In this document: one piece after another, positions 29,907 to 37,646 of the stretch
How positions within the stretch are numbered: position 1 is the first letter of the stretch
Layout: every line of letters starts with the position of its first letter
Assembly: GCA_948467395.1 (NCBI GenBank)
Contig: CAOKDX010000001.1
Span: forward strand, 124,001-188,000
DNA from: an uncultured Clostridia bacterium
GTDB lineage: Bacteria > Bacillota > Clostridia > Lachnospirales > Lachnospiraceae
Length of the DNA stretch: 64,000 nt
Reading direction: 5' to 3'
Notes under the pieces: model-generated
Databases searched by the model: none
What the model was told of the DNA's origin: nothing
The model's input: the letters and a program-made list of their open reading frames with translations, nothing else
Program-made: the position numbers and the translations under genes

Positions 29907-30932
29907 ATGATCAAATTTTTGAGAAATGGAGAGATATGGCGGGAAGTGCTGTGTTTCTGTCTGCTTGTTATGGTATCGGCATTTATTGGCAATGGGGCGG
30001 CGGGGATACCGGGGGTTGTGTCCTGCCTGGTGACAGGTGGTGCCTTCGGCCTCTATCATTTTATTTGTTCCTGGCGGAGATATCAACGCATTGCCGCACT
30101 GGCGGACAAGGTAGGCCGATATCTCCACGGCTATATGGATCTATATATCCAGGAACAGCGGGAGGGTGAGCTGGCGGTTCTGGAGAGTGAGATCGGGAAG
30201 ATGGTGCTGCGCCTGCGCAACCAGGCGGAGCTTCTGAGGAAGGATAAGATATATCTGGCGGATTCCATCGCGGATATTTCCCATCAGATCCGGACTCCTC
30301 TGACTACGATCAATCTCATCGTTTCCCGGCTGTCCTCCCGGGAGCTGTCAGAGGAGAAACGAAAACATCTTCTGATGGAGATGGAGGGGATGCTGGTTCA
30401 TATTGACTGGCTGATACAGTCCCTGCTGACGATATCCAAGCTGGATGCCGGTACGATCCGGATGCAGGAGAGAAGGGCAGCCGTGACGGAATTGATCCGC
30501 AATTCCACGGAAACCCTTGAGATTCCCATTGAGCTGCGCCAGCAGCAGCTGGAAGTAGAGTGCGAGGCATCGGTGTCCTTTACCGGAGATATGAAATGGA
30601 TGAAGGAGGCGCTGATGAATATCGTGAAAAACTGCATGGAGCACACGCCGGAGGGTGGGAGGATCCGGATCTGTGCGGTGGAGAATCCCATCTATACGGA
30701 GATTCTTGTGGAGGACAACGGACCGGGTATTGACGTGGAGGATCTGCCGCATCTCTTTGAACGGTTTTATAAGGGTAAAAATTCTTCGGACAAGAGCGTG
30801 GGGATCGGCCTGGCCCTGGCGCGCATGATCATAGAGGAGCAGCATGGGATTATTACGGCAGAAAACATCAGAGGGAGAGGAAGGGTATGCGGCGCCCGGT
30901 TTGTCATCCGTTTTTATAAAAGCGTAGTGTAA
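29907..30932 (+). CDS. Membrane sensor histidine kinase
   Basis: The protein is 341 aa. Two membrane segments near the N-terminus (about 13-60) have almost no extracellular loop, as in intramembrane-sensing kinases. His126 in SHQIRTPL is the phosphorylated residue. The ATPase domain has N-box IVKNCMEHTPEGG, G1 VEDNGPGID, F-box LFERFYKG and G2 VGIGLALAR. It lies 16 bases after its response regulator. Kinases of this short-sensor type often work with ABC exporters, but none is adjacent, so the signal is unknown. Confidence 0.93.
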   Translation: MIKFLRNGEIWREVLCFCLLVMVSAFIGNGAAGIPGVVSCLVTGGAFGLYHFICSWRRYQRIAALADKVGRYLHGYMDLYIQEQREGELAVLESEIGKMVLRLRNQAELLRKDKIYLADSIADISHQIRTPLTTINLIVSRLSSRELSEEKRKHLLMEMEGMLVHIDWLIQSLLTISKLDAGTIRMQERRAAVTELIRNSTETLEIPIELRQQQLEVECEASVSFTGDMKWMKEALMNIVKNCMEHTPEGGRIRICAVENPIYTEILVEDNGPGIDVEDLPHLFERFYKGKNSSDKSVGIGLALARMIIEEQHGIITAENIRGRGRVCGARFVIRFYKSVV

Positions 30933-30986
30933 GAATTTCAGATTACAGCCATACTATCCCAAAAGAGGAAATGAGAGGTATGTGCT

Positions 30987-32255
30987 GTGGACGGGGACAG
31001 AGTGTATCTGTGTATCGATCTGAAATCATTTTATGCATCGGTGGAGTGTGTGGAACGGGGACTGGATCCCATGAAGGCGAAACTGGTTGTAGCGGACCCG
31101 GAGCGGGATAAGGGGACGATCTGTCTGGCAGTAACTCCCGCTATGAGAGAGCTGGGGGTAAAGAACCGCTGCCGGGTCTATGAGATTCCCGAGACAATAC
31201 CATATATTATGGCGCCGCCCCGGATGAAGCTGTATATCCGGTATGCGGCGGACATTTACGGGATCTATCTGCGGTATATGGCCAAGGAGGACATACATGT
31301 GTACTCGGTGGACGAGGCATTTTTTGATGCCTCCCCCTATCTGTCCATGTACCGGATGGGAGCAGAGGATCTGGCCCTTCTGCTGATGCGTGCCGTAAAG
31401 GAGGAAACTGGAATTACGGCGTCTGCAGGCGTTGGCACGAATTTGTTTCTGGCGAAGGCGGCGCTGGATATACTGGCGAAACATAAGAAGGATCACCTAA
31501 GTTATCTGGATGAGGAGCGCTACCGCAGGATTTTATGGGAGCACCGGCCTCTCACCGATTTCTGGCGGATCGGTGCGGGGATGGAAAAGAGGCTGCAGAG
31601 CATGGGATTGTATACGATGAGGGATATCGCCCAGGCGGATGAGGCGGCCCTTTACCGGATGTTTGGCGTGGACGCTGAAATCCTGATCGATCATGCCTGG
31701 GGCCGGGAAAGTGTTACGATGGCGGACATAAAAAATTACCGGCCCAAGAGCAGTTCCATTTCCAGCAGCCAGGTATTGCTTCGGGATTATTCTTATGAGG
31801 AGGGGGCATTGATCCTGCGCCAGATGACGGACGCCCTCTGCCTGGAGATGATGGAACGCGGCGTGGTGACCACCTCGGTAACTCTGGTGGTGGGATATTC
31901 TTATGTAACACAGCAGAGGTCGGACCGGGGAACCGTATCCCTTCCCGCCGCCACAAATCTATACCGGATCATACTCCCTCCCTTAGCGGGATTGTATGGG
32001 AATATGGTTAAGAGAGCTCTTCCGATACGAAAGATCAGCATTACCTGTAACCGTGTCAGGGAAGAGGGATATGAGCAGCTGAATCTGCTGCAGGATCTGC
32101 CTGCCGTAGAGAAAGAGCGGGGGCTGCAGCGGGCGGTGATGGAGGTGAAGTCGCGTTTTGGGAAGAATGCGCTGATCCGGGGCAGGGATCTTCTGGAGGC
32201 AGGCACTGCCAGGCGCCGGAACGAGCAGATCGGAGGGCACAGAAGTGGAGATTAG
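30987..32255 (+). CDS. Y-family DNA polymerase (DinB/UmuC type)
   Basis: The protein is 422 aa. YLCIDLKSFYASVECVERG holds the first metal-binding Asp, and VYSVDEAFFD the second acidic pair. SAGVGTNLFLAKAALDILAK is the conserved palm/fingers region. It is a translesion polymerase that copies damaged DNA, closest in layout to the UmuC/UvrX group of Firmicutes that pairs with YolD. The start is GTG at 30987, eight bases after GAGAGG. Its end overlaps the 59-aa YolD-like gene. No obvious LexA box was seen upstream. Confidence 0.93.
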   Translation: MDGDRVYLCIDLKSFYASVECVERGLDPMKAKLVVADPERDKGTICLAVTPAMRELGVKNRCRVYEIPETIPYIMAPPRMKLYIRYAADIYGIYLRYMAKEDIHVYSVDEAFFDASPYLSMYRMGAEDLALLLMRAVKEETGITASAGVGTNLFLAKAALDILAKHKKDHLSYLDEERYRRILWEHRPLTDFWRIGAGMEKRLQSMGLYTMRDIAQADEAALYRMFGVDAEILIDHAWGRESVTMADIKNYRPKSSSISSSQVLLRDYSYEEGALILRQMTDALCLEMMERGVVTTSVTLVVGYSYVTQQRSDRGTVSLPAATNLYRIILPPLAGLYGNMVKRALPIRKISITCNRVREEGYEQLNLLQDLPAVEKERGLQRAVMEVKSRFGKNALIRGRDLLEAGTARRRNEQIGGHRSGD

Positions 32256-32424
32256 GAAGGGGAAGATGGACAGGGCAGAGCGGGCGAAACAATTTATGCC
32301 CTTCGACGCACTGGCGGGGCTGCAGGAGGCTCTTCGGGAGAGGGAGAAGGAGGCAGAGGAGGAGAGAAAGACGGAAGGGGGACAGTCTGAAGAGGATGGA
32401 GTTATTGCGAATAAGAGAAAATGA
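32245..32424 (+). CDS. YolD-like small protein
   Basis: This 59-aa protein is easy to miss. RAERAKQFMPFDALAGLQEA is the signature of the YolD-like family, followed by a charged helix (LREREKEAEEERK). YolD-like proteins are encoded beside UmuC-type polymerases in Firmicutes and are proposed to play the part of UmuD. The GTG start at 32245 follows GGAGGG by seven bases and overlaps the polymerase gene by 11 bases; an ATG at 32266 is an alternative. The tail is read in another frame by the next, degraded gene. Confidence 0.85.
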   Translation: MEIRKGKMDRAERAKQFMPFDALAGLQEALREREKEAEEERKTEGGQSEEDGVIANKRK

Positions 32425-32569
32425 AACGATTGCGGATCAGGCAGCAGACTGGTTTCATAGGAAATGGAATAATATAGGGCTGGTCTATCCATTTTATCAT
32501 TTATATGGCGTCCTTAGGTACGATTCATTATTATTAGAAAATAGGTGGTATGATTATTATGATATATAA
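32396..32569 (+). pseudogene. N-terminal fragment of a GNAT acetyltransferase
   Basis: From ATG 32396 the frame reads RIRENETIADQAADWFHRKW, the first helix of a clostridial GNAT family, and then changes character and stops after 57 codons. The acetyl-CoA-binding core is missing. It overlaps the end of the yolD-like gene and the start of the AT-rich block, so it marks the edge of a rearrangement. The similarity rests on about 25 residues. Confidence 0.5.
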
Positions 32570-33356
32570 TGCTAAAGAACATATATTAGAAATGCAGGAT
32601 ATACAGATGAACTATACTGCTTTTGGGAATGGCAGGAAATCATTGGTTTTGATTCAAGGCCTTAGTACTCGAAGCATTAAAGGTGCAGCGTTTTCTCTGG
32701 CTTTTATGTATCGAATTTTTGCAAGAGATTATAAGGTTTATCTGTTTGACCGCAGAGAAAATATTAGCGGAACCATAACAGTAAGAGAATTAGCATCAGA
32801 CATAGCAATGGCGATGGATACACTGGGAATTACTAATGCTGATATATTTGGTGTATCTCAAGGGGGCATGATTGCTCAATATCTTGCGATTGACAGACCA
32901 GATTTGGTAAATAAGTTAGTTCTGGCTGTGACACTTTCAAAAAATAATGATACAATTAAAACAGTAATTAATAATTGGATTCAGATGACGGAACAAAATA
33001 GCATTAAGAGTCTGGTTGCAGATATGGCTGTAAAAATGTATTCTGACTCATATGTGAAACGATACCGACCTTTTATGCCATTATTAACTGTATTGCAGAA
33101 ACCAAAGAATGTACCACGATTTATTACATTGGCAAAAGCCTGCCTTACCTGTAATACATATGATGAATTGGATAAAATCCGATGCCCTGTATTTGTTATT
33201 GGTGGTATGCAGGATAAAGTGGTAAGTGGAGAGGCTTCTATGGAAATTGCAGAAAAGCTTGCATGTAAAATTTTCATGTATAGTGATTTGGGACATGCTG
33301 CATATGAAGAAGCAAAGGACTTTAATCAAAGAATATATGATTTTTTTAAGGCGTAA
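32559..33356 (+). CDS. Alpha/beta hydrolase
   Basis: The protein is about 265 aa, typical of the family. Nucleophile elbow GVSQGG, acid in GGMQDKVV and His in LGHAAYEEAKDF give a complete triad. LVLIQGLSTRS forms the oxyanion region, and YLFDRRENISG follows. It is cytosolic with an unknown ester or peptide substrate. AGGTGG is 10 bases before ATG 32559; ATG 32550 is too close. The gene is AT-rich compared with the core and lies in a block of acquired or decaying genes. Confidence 0.88.
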   Translation: MIYNAKEHILEMQDIQMNYTAFGNGRKSLVLIQGLSTRSIKGAAFSLAFMYRIFARDYKVYLFDRRENISGTITVRELASDIAMAMDTLGITNADIFGVSQGGMIAQYLAIDRPDLVNKLVLAVTLSKNNDTIKTVINNWIQMTEQNSIKSLVADMAVKMYSDSYVKRYRPFMPLLTVLQKPKNVPRFITLAKACLTCNTYDELDKIRCPVFVIGGMQDKVVSGEASMEIAEKLACKIFMYSDLGHAAYEEAKDFNQRIYDFFKA

Positions 33357-33411
33357 ATACTTCTTCATATCCATTTATGAAAGACGAATTTAATTTTCGG
33401 AGGAACATATC

Positions 33412-33964
33412 ATGAGAAAACCTTATCTGAATATACTCTGAAGATATTATCTAAATGTAAAGAATGCGGGTATTTAATTGGTATTTCAACATCAAGGGGT
33501 GAACAAAATTGCTTGGGCTTTTTAAAAGAAATGAAACCGGATATTCTTATTTCCAGCGGTGGGGCATTGGCACGGGTAAACGAAAAAATTATTTGTTCTT
33601 CTTCTTTTTCGGTAATAGAGACAAAAGGCTTTATTGAATCAGCAAGAAAAATATGTGATATGGATTGTGAAATTACGGTTGACACATTCGATGCACATTA
33701 CTGGAATTATAAAACCAATCCAAAAGAGCAGGATAAAAGCTGGGGAGACAGCAAATATACAGATTTTACAGACTTTAAGCACGAAGTTTTGAAGATATGT
33801 GTTGAGATACTTTATCCCAGCCTGGCTCAGAAATTATGCGATTATTTTTCAGGACTTGACATATGGGAAATGCAGTACAAGAGGTCAAAGATATTGCTGA
33901 TGATATTGCACTTTCAAATGAGGAGGATGACATAGCCGCCTATTTGGAAAAGTGGATTATTTGA
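33412..33964 (+). pseudogene. Cof-type HAD hydrolase, disrupted
   Basis: A good ribosome site (CGGAGGA) and ATG lead into a frame that stops at once. In another frame the sequence LKILSKCKECGYLIGISTSR and ILISSGGALARVN matches the middle of Cof-like HAD phosphatases. At the end, GNAVQEVKDIADDIALSNEE and AAYLEKWI match the family C-terminus, but in a further frame. The N-terminal DxDGT motif and the stretch before GNAV are deleted. The gene therefore has at least two lesions and cannot make an active enzyme. The longest open piece is 33513-33935. Confidence 0.75.
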
Positions 33965-34067
33965 GGTATACATTTCTATGAAAAACTTCTTTTTATATAG
34001 AAAGCGAAAGTCAGCCAACATGTTTCATGACGGATTGGTGCCTTTTGCAGAAAGGTGGATTATAACT

Positions 34068-34559
34068 ATGGTTAATTTGAAAAAAATAAATCACGATAAT
34101 TGGATGGAGTGTATTGAACTTAATGTACATGATTGGCAAAAACAATTTGTAAATCCAAACATTTTTAGTTTGGCAGAGGCATATGCGCATTCAGATGCAA
34201 ATAAAGAGGATGCAGAAAAATATTACAGATGTATCCCATTTGCAATATACTGTCATGACAAAATGGTAGGATTTACTCTTATAACATATGAAAAAGAATG
34301 TGATTTTGATGATACTCCCGGATATGAGATTTACAGATTAATGATTGCAAAGGATTATCAGGGAAAAGGTATTGGAAAAGAAACAATAAATAGAATCATT
34401 GAATACATAAAGACATTTCCCTATGGAAAGGCTGAGTATATATATGCGTCCTGGCATCCAGAAAATAAAGCATCGGAGCGGTTATGCCTGGGCAGTGGAT
34501 TTGAAGTTGTTGGAAAAGATGAGGATGATGGGGCGATAAGATCAAGATTGAAAATATAA
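34068..34559 (+). CDS. GNAT acetyltransferase, diamine/spermidine type
   Basis: The protein is about 163 aa. INHDNWMECIELNVHDWQK and FVNPNIFSLAEAYA are typical of the BltD/PaiA-like spermidine or diamine N-acetyltransferases. YRLMIAKDYQGKGIGKETI is the acetyl-CoA loop, and SWHPENKASERLCLGSGFE the C-terminal strand-helix. GAAAGGTGG is 10 bases before ATG 34068; an in-frame ATG at 33978 lacks a ribosome site. It is likely intact and AT-rich like its neighbours. The acceptor substrate is inferred from family resemblance only. Confidence 0.85.
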   Translation: MVNLKKINHDNWMECIELNVHDWQKQFVNPNIFSLAEAYAHSDANKEDAEKYYRCIPFAIYCHDKMVGFTLITYEKECDFDDTPGYEIYRLMIAKDYQGKGIGKETINRIIEYIKTFPYGKAEYIYASWHPENKASERLCLGSGFEVVGKDEDDGAIRSRLKI

Positions 34560-34674
34560 TTAGCTAACATCTAATTCCCATGTTGAGAATAGCAGCCAGC
34601 TAAAAACTGAATAACCGCCGCTGTATAGAACGGCACGAAAAGATACAAATACGTTTTCCTATGCCTATGTATTA

Positions 34675-35370
34675 TTACAACAATAGGGACATTATTGCAA
34701 TCTGTATGGTTGTTGCCAGATTCAAGATCCAGTGCCCCGTCATGATATAGGAAACAGGTTTTCCTTTATAATATTGATAACAGATCCATATTGTCAGAGG
34801 GAAGAAGGATAGAAAACGATAGACGATAAATCTCACATCTAATAATGTTGGAATAAAGCTATGCTGCAGGGCATAGAAAAATGCGGAGACTAAGACAGCC
34901 GCCCATCTGGATGAAAAATTGTTTACCCCATATCCCAAATATAATCCGTCCTCAGCGATTGTTGTTGTGATTGGGAGCACTAAAATATTTAACAGGGCGG
35001 GATACAGGGGGGCCGGCTCTGTCATCATTGGTGCAAGATACGGGAACCTGCCATAACAGAGCACCCCTGCCGCATACATTCCTGCCATCCCCATCGATAT
35101 CATTATGACAATAAACACAAATCCCCGGAAGATGTTTCCCTGTTTTCTATTATAATTATAATGTATCATTTCGCAATAGGTGATGCCCTGTCTTTTGCAA
35201 ATCATCCATAGAACAATAATAGTAACAATGTTGGCGGCGGATGCAAGGATTGTCCACCAATGAGTTATTTCGGTTAATTTCCTCCGGGTAATTATGCTGC
35301 AGAAGGAGAAGGCGGTCAAAAACAGGAAACAGCGCATCGGTAGAAAGAGCCATTTTTTGTGATTACATTT
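34675..35370 (-). CDS. CPBP-like (CAAX protease family) membrane protein, atypical motif
   Basis: The protein is about 231 aa with six or so membrane helices. AEDGLYLGYG stands where the CPBP EExxxR motif is expected, and FYALQH matches the second motif FxxxH. The first Glu is kept, but the second position is Asp and the Arg is absent, so protease activity is doubtful. AAGGGGG is seven bases before ATG 35370, inside the end of the TetR gene, so the two are translationally coupled. Its control by that TetR protein is likely. Role unknown. Confidence 0.7.
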   Translation of the reverse strand, partial: KCNHKKWLFLPMRCFLFLTAFSFCSIITRRKLTEITHWWTILASAANIVTIIVLWMICKRQGITYCEMIHYNYNRKQGNIFRGFVFIVIMISMGMAGMYAAGVLCYGRFPYLAPMMTEPAPLYPALLNILVLPITTTIAEDGLYLGYGVNNFSSRWAAVLVSAFFYALQHSFIPTLLDVRFIVYRFLSFFPLTIWICYQYYKGKPVSYIMTGHWILNLATTIQIAIMSLLL

Positions 35371-35980
35371 CATTGGTTTTATCCCCCTTACGATCCATGC
35401 CATCAAAAAGTAATGTAATGGTATCATGTATAAATAAATCCCGTTCCAATTTACAGTACAAATCATATCCTAAAAGCTCTTTCGCAGTACTTTTTGCAAG
35501 AAAAGCTGTCTGTAGTGCAGAGACAAGAATAAATACAAGTAATTTTTTCGTGCTCTCATTTTGATTGCCTTTCAATGCAAATGCAAACCCTTTTTGTGTG
35601 TAAACGGAATTACTGTCAGCAGTATAATGCTGCATATCGCTTATGATCGATATATTGGCAATGGCCTGATTTTCAAAAAGAAAATCAAAGGTCTGGCAGG
35701 CCCAGGAAATTAAACGGGCTCTATCCGTCAATCCATCTTTCCTCTCAGTGTCAGTAATTTCTGGCGTGAATCCCGTCAATATCCCATTGATGATACGTTG
35801 TATGCACTCTGTAATAAGACTCTCCTTGCTTCCAAAGAAATAATTGATGGAGCCTAATCCGATTCCAGCCCTTTCTGCGATTAAACGTGATGTAATTCTC
35901 TTTGTGTCGCCATTATATTCTTTTAATAAATCTGTAGTGACTTCGATAATAGAAAGCTTGGTTTTTTCATTGTTCCTCAT
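35363..35980 (-). CDS. TetR-family transcriptional regulator
   Basis: The protein is about 205 aa. The N-terminal HTH is at about 20-55 (ITSRLIAERAGIGLGSINYF, then FGSKESLI). The ligand domain is of unknown specificity. GAGGAG precedes ATG 35980. It heads a two-gene operon with the CPBP-like protein, overlapping it by eight bases, and has a perfect-spacing promoter covered by two palindromes, so it most likely represses itself and its partner. Confidence 0.9.
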   Translation of the reverse strand: MRNNEKTKLSIIEVTTDLLKEYNGDTKRITSRLIAERAGIGLGSINYFFGSKESLITECIQRIINGILTGFTPEITDTERKDGLTDRARLISWACQTFDFLFENQAIANISIISDMQHYTADSNSVYTQKGFAFALKGNQNESTKKLLVFILVSALQTAFLAKSTAKELLGYDLYCKLERDLFIHDTITLLFDGMDRKGDKTNEM

Positions 35981-35993
35981 GGTATTTCTCCTC

Positions 35994-36040
35994 TGAACAT
36001 TGTTCACATATATTATAGTGAACGATGTTCAGAAAGTCAA
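35994..36040 (-). promoter_or_regulatory. Promoter and twin operators of the TetR-CPBP operon
   Basis: On the minus strand, TTGACT (36040-36035), 17 bases and TATAAT (36017-36012). Two palindromes fit a TetR dimer: TGAACATTGTTCA at 35994-36006, downstream of the -10 box, and GAACGATGTTC at 36020-36030, between the boxes. The repeated half-site GAAC/GTTC supports binding by the same protein. Confidence 0.8.
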
Positions 36041-36251
36041 TAAGATTCCTTTCATAAAATTAATATACAAGCAAAATAGGAGCAGGAATGCTCAGGATTC
36101 ATAAAATTGACTAAATTAGATTTTACGGGAAATTAGGTCTTCCCTATTTTGGTGGAACGGAAGAAGGTTTCTTAGTAATGAAAAAATTAAGATGTGTGAA
36201 CACATGACTACTGTTATAAAAATTAAAAATCAATAAAAACAAAAATAGCCC
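36041..36251. other. AT-rich spacer with no recognised feature
   Basis: Between the TetR promoter and the tRNA promoter I find no gene, RNA or repeat that I can support. Confidence 0.6.
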
Positions 36252-36280
36252 TTGTTTTTTCTTTTTCTTTATGGTATGAT
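36252..36280 (+). promoter_or_regulatory. Promoter of the tRNA cluster
   Basis: TTGTTT (36252-36257), 17-base spacer and TATGAT (36275-36280), 25 bases before the first tRNA. Confidence 0.55.
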
Positions 36281-36304
36281 ATTTCATGCTGACGTTTTGC
36301 TTAT

Positions 36305-36376
36305 GGCTCCATGGTCAAGCGGTTAAGACACCGCCCTTTCACGGCGGTAACAGGGGTTCAAATCCCCTTGGAGTCA
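36305..36376 (+). tRNA. tRNA-Glu (anticodon TTC)
   Basis: It is 72 bases. The acceptor stem GGCTCCA pairs with TGGAGTC, discriminator A. The anticodon stem ACCGCC/GGCGGT encloses CTTTCAC, anticodon TTC. The T-arm is GGGGTTCAAATCCCC. No CCA is encoded. This tRNA is also the substrate of the C5 route started by HemA in this window. Confidence 0.95.
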
Positions 36377-36382
36377 CTGGAA

Positions 36383-36460
36383 CTTTAAGAGGAGTCAGGT
36401 GGGGATTTGAACAAAGCGAACTTGTTTCGCTTTATCCCTTTGGAATCCATTCTCTTAAAG
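36383..36460. repeat. Structured inverted repeat between tRNA-Glu and tRNA-Met
   Basis: CTTTAAGAG (36383-36391) and CTCTTAAAG (36452-36460) are perfect outer arms. Inside, AAAGCGAA (36413-36420) pairs with TTCGCTTT (36426-36433). The left half contains GGGGATTTGAAC, the reverse complement of the T-arm of the tRNA-Glu just upstream. The spacer could fold as a branched RNA in the tRNA precursor or be a tRNA-derived repeat. Confidence 0.5.
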
Positions 36461-36489
36461 GTGAGTTTTCTGCCTTATACAAGGTATCA

Positions 36490-36563
36490 GGACCTTTAGC
36501 TCAGTTGGTTAGAGCATCCGGCTCATAACCGGACGGTCCGGGGTTCGAGTCCCCGAGGGTCCA
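36490..36563 (+). tRNA. tRNA with CAT anticodon (tRNA-Met, or Ile2 if modified)
   Basis: It is 74 bases: acceptor GGACCTT with GAGGGTCC-side pairing, D-arm GCTCAGTTGGTTAGAGC, anticodon loop CTCATAA, T-arm GGGGTTCGAGTCCCC, discriminator A. CAT can be elongator Met or, with lysidine, Ile; sequence alone does not fully settle this. Confidence 0.9.
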
Positions 36564-36567
36564 TTTT

Positions 36568-36641
36568 GGCCTAGTGGCTCAGTTGGTTAGAGCGCCGCCC
36601 TGTCACGGCGGAGGTCGTGGGTTCGAGTCCCATCTGGGTCG
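36568..36641 (+). tRNA. tRNA-Asp (anticodon GTC)
   Basis: It is 74 bases: GGCCTAG acceptor pairing with CTGGGTC, discriminator G (typical for Asp), anticodon loop CTGTCAC, T-arm GTGGGTTCGAGTCCCAT. Only four bases separate it from the preceding tRNA. Confidence 0.94.
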
Positions 36642-36677
36642 TATTGTATGCCTGATCGGGTGTACGGTTTATGATCT

Positions 36678-36763
36678 GCTGGTGTGGCGGAATTGGCAGA
36701 CGCCCAGGACTTAAAATCCTGTGGGTGGTGACACCCGTGCCGGTTCGAGCCCGGCCACCAGCA
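36678..36763 (+). tRNA. tRNA-Leu (anticodon TAA)
   Basis: It is 86 bases with a long variable arm (TGGGTGGTGACACCC region), as expected for a class II tRNA. Acceptor GCTGGTG pairs with CACCAGC, discriminator A; anticodon loop CTTAAAA; T-arm GCCGGTTCGAGCCCGGC. Confidence 0.95.
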
Positions 36764-36768
36764 TATTG

Positions 36769-36798
36769 AAAAGTGTCGTGAGAGTGCGGCGCTTTTTT
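36769..36798 (+). terminator. Terminator of the tRNA cluster
   Basis: AAAAGTGTCG (36769-36778) pairs with CGGCGCTTTT (36787-36796) including two G-U pairs, and the T-run covers 36793-36798. Confidence 0.75.
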
Positions 36799-36840
36799 CG
36801 TTTAGTACAATTGGCACCATTGAGATAGGAGGATGCAGTT

Positions 36841-37629
36841 ATGATCATAATGGAGCAGGTATGCAAATCCTACCGGATCGCAAAGAGGAATGCAGGATTT
36901 ACTGCGGCCTGCAGAGCGCTCTTTCACCGGGAATATGAAATCATCCAGGCGCTGGACCATGTGAGTTTTACAATTGACGACGGGGAGATGGTGGGGTACA
37001 TAGGACCGAATGGGGCAGGAAAGAGCTCTACCATCAAAATTCTAAGCGGGATATTGACGCCGGACGGCGGGAAGGTTCTTGTAGACGGCAGGGTGCCGTA
37101 TAAAAACAGGATTCAGCATGTACGGCAGATCGGTGTTGTTTTTGGCCAGCGCTCCCAACTGTGGTGGGATGTTCCCGTCAATGATTCTTTTATGCTCTTG
37201 AAGGATATCTATTCGATCCCTGATTCCGAATACAAACAAAATCTGGAGGAGCTGACGGAGATTCTTGATCTGAAGGAACTGCTCCGCTCGCCGGCAAGAC
37301 AGCTTTCGCTGGGACAGAGAATGCGGTGTGAGATTGCGGCGTCGCTGCTGCACAGTCCGCGGATTCTCTTTCTGGATGAACCGACCATCGGACTGGACGC
37401 CGTATCAAAGCTGGCGGTAAGGGACTTTATCCGGAAGAGAAATGCCTCCCATGGCACTACGGTTATTCTCACCACTCACGATATGCAGGATATCGAAGCC
37501 CTTGCCAGCCGCATCATACTCATCGGGAGGGGCCGGATCCTATTGGATGGCACGTTGGAGGATATCAAAAAGGGCAATGGGGATATCGATGAGACGGTGG
37601 CGGAGTTGTACCGTTCCTATCATATATAG
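36841..37629 (+). CDS. ABC-2 type exporter, ATP-binding subunit
   Basis: The protein is 262 aa. Walker A is GPNGAGKSS, signature LSLGQRMR, Walker B ILFLDEP, and H-loop TTHD. VFGQRSQLWWDVPVNDSF is typical of the COG4586 ATPases that pair with DUF990-type permeases. It powers export of an unknown substrate. GGAGG is eight bases before ATG. It is followed by two permease genes on the same strand (17 and 88 bases apart), forming a three-gene operon. Just upstream is the fragment CACCATTGAG of the dispersed element. Confidence 0.93.
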   Translation: MIIMEQVCKSYRIAKRNAGFTAACRALFHREYEIIQALDHVSFTIDDGEMVGYIGPNGAGKSSTIKILSGILTPDGGKVLVDGRVPYKNRIQHVRQIGVVFGQRSQLWWDVPVNDSFMLLKDIYSIPDSEYKQNLEELTEILDLKELLRSPARQLSLGQRMRCEIAASLLHSPRILFLDEPTIGLDAVSKLAVRDFIRKRNASHGTTVILTTHDMQDIEALASRIILIGRGRILLDGTLEDIKKGNGDIDETVAELYRSYHI

Positions 37630-37646
37630 CCAGGGAGGTGCGCGGG

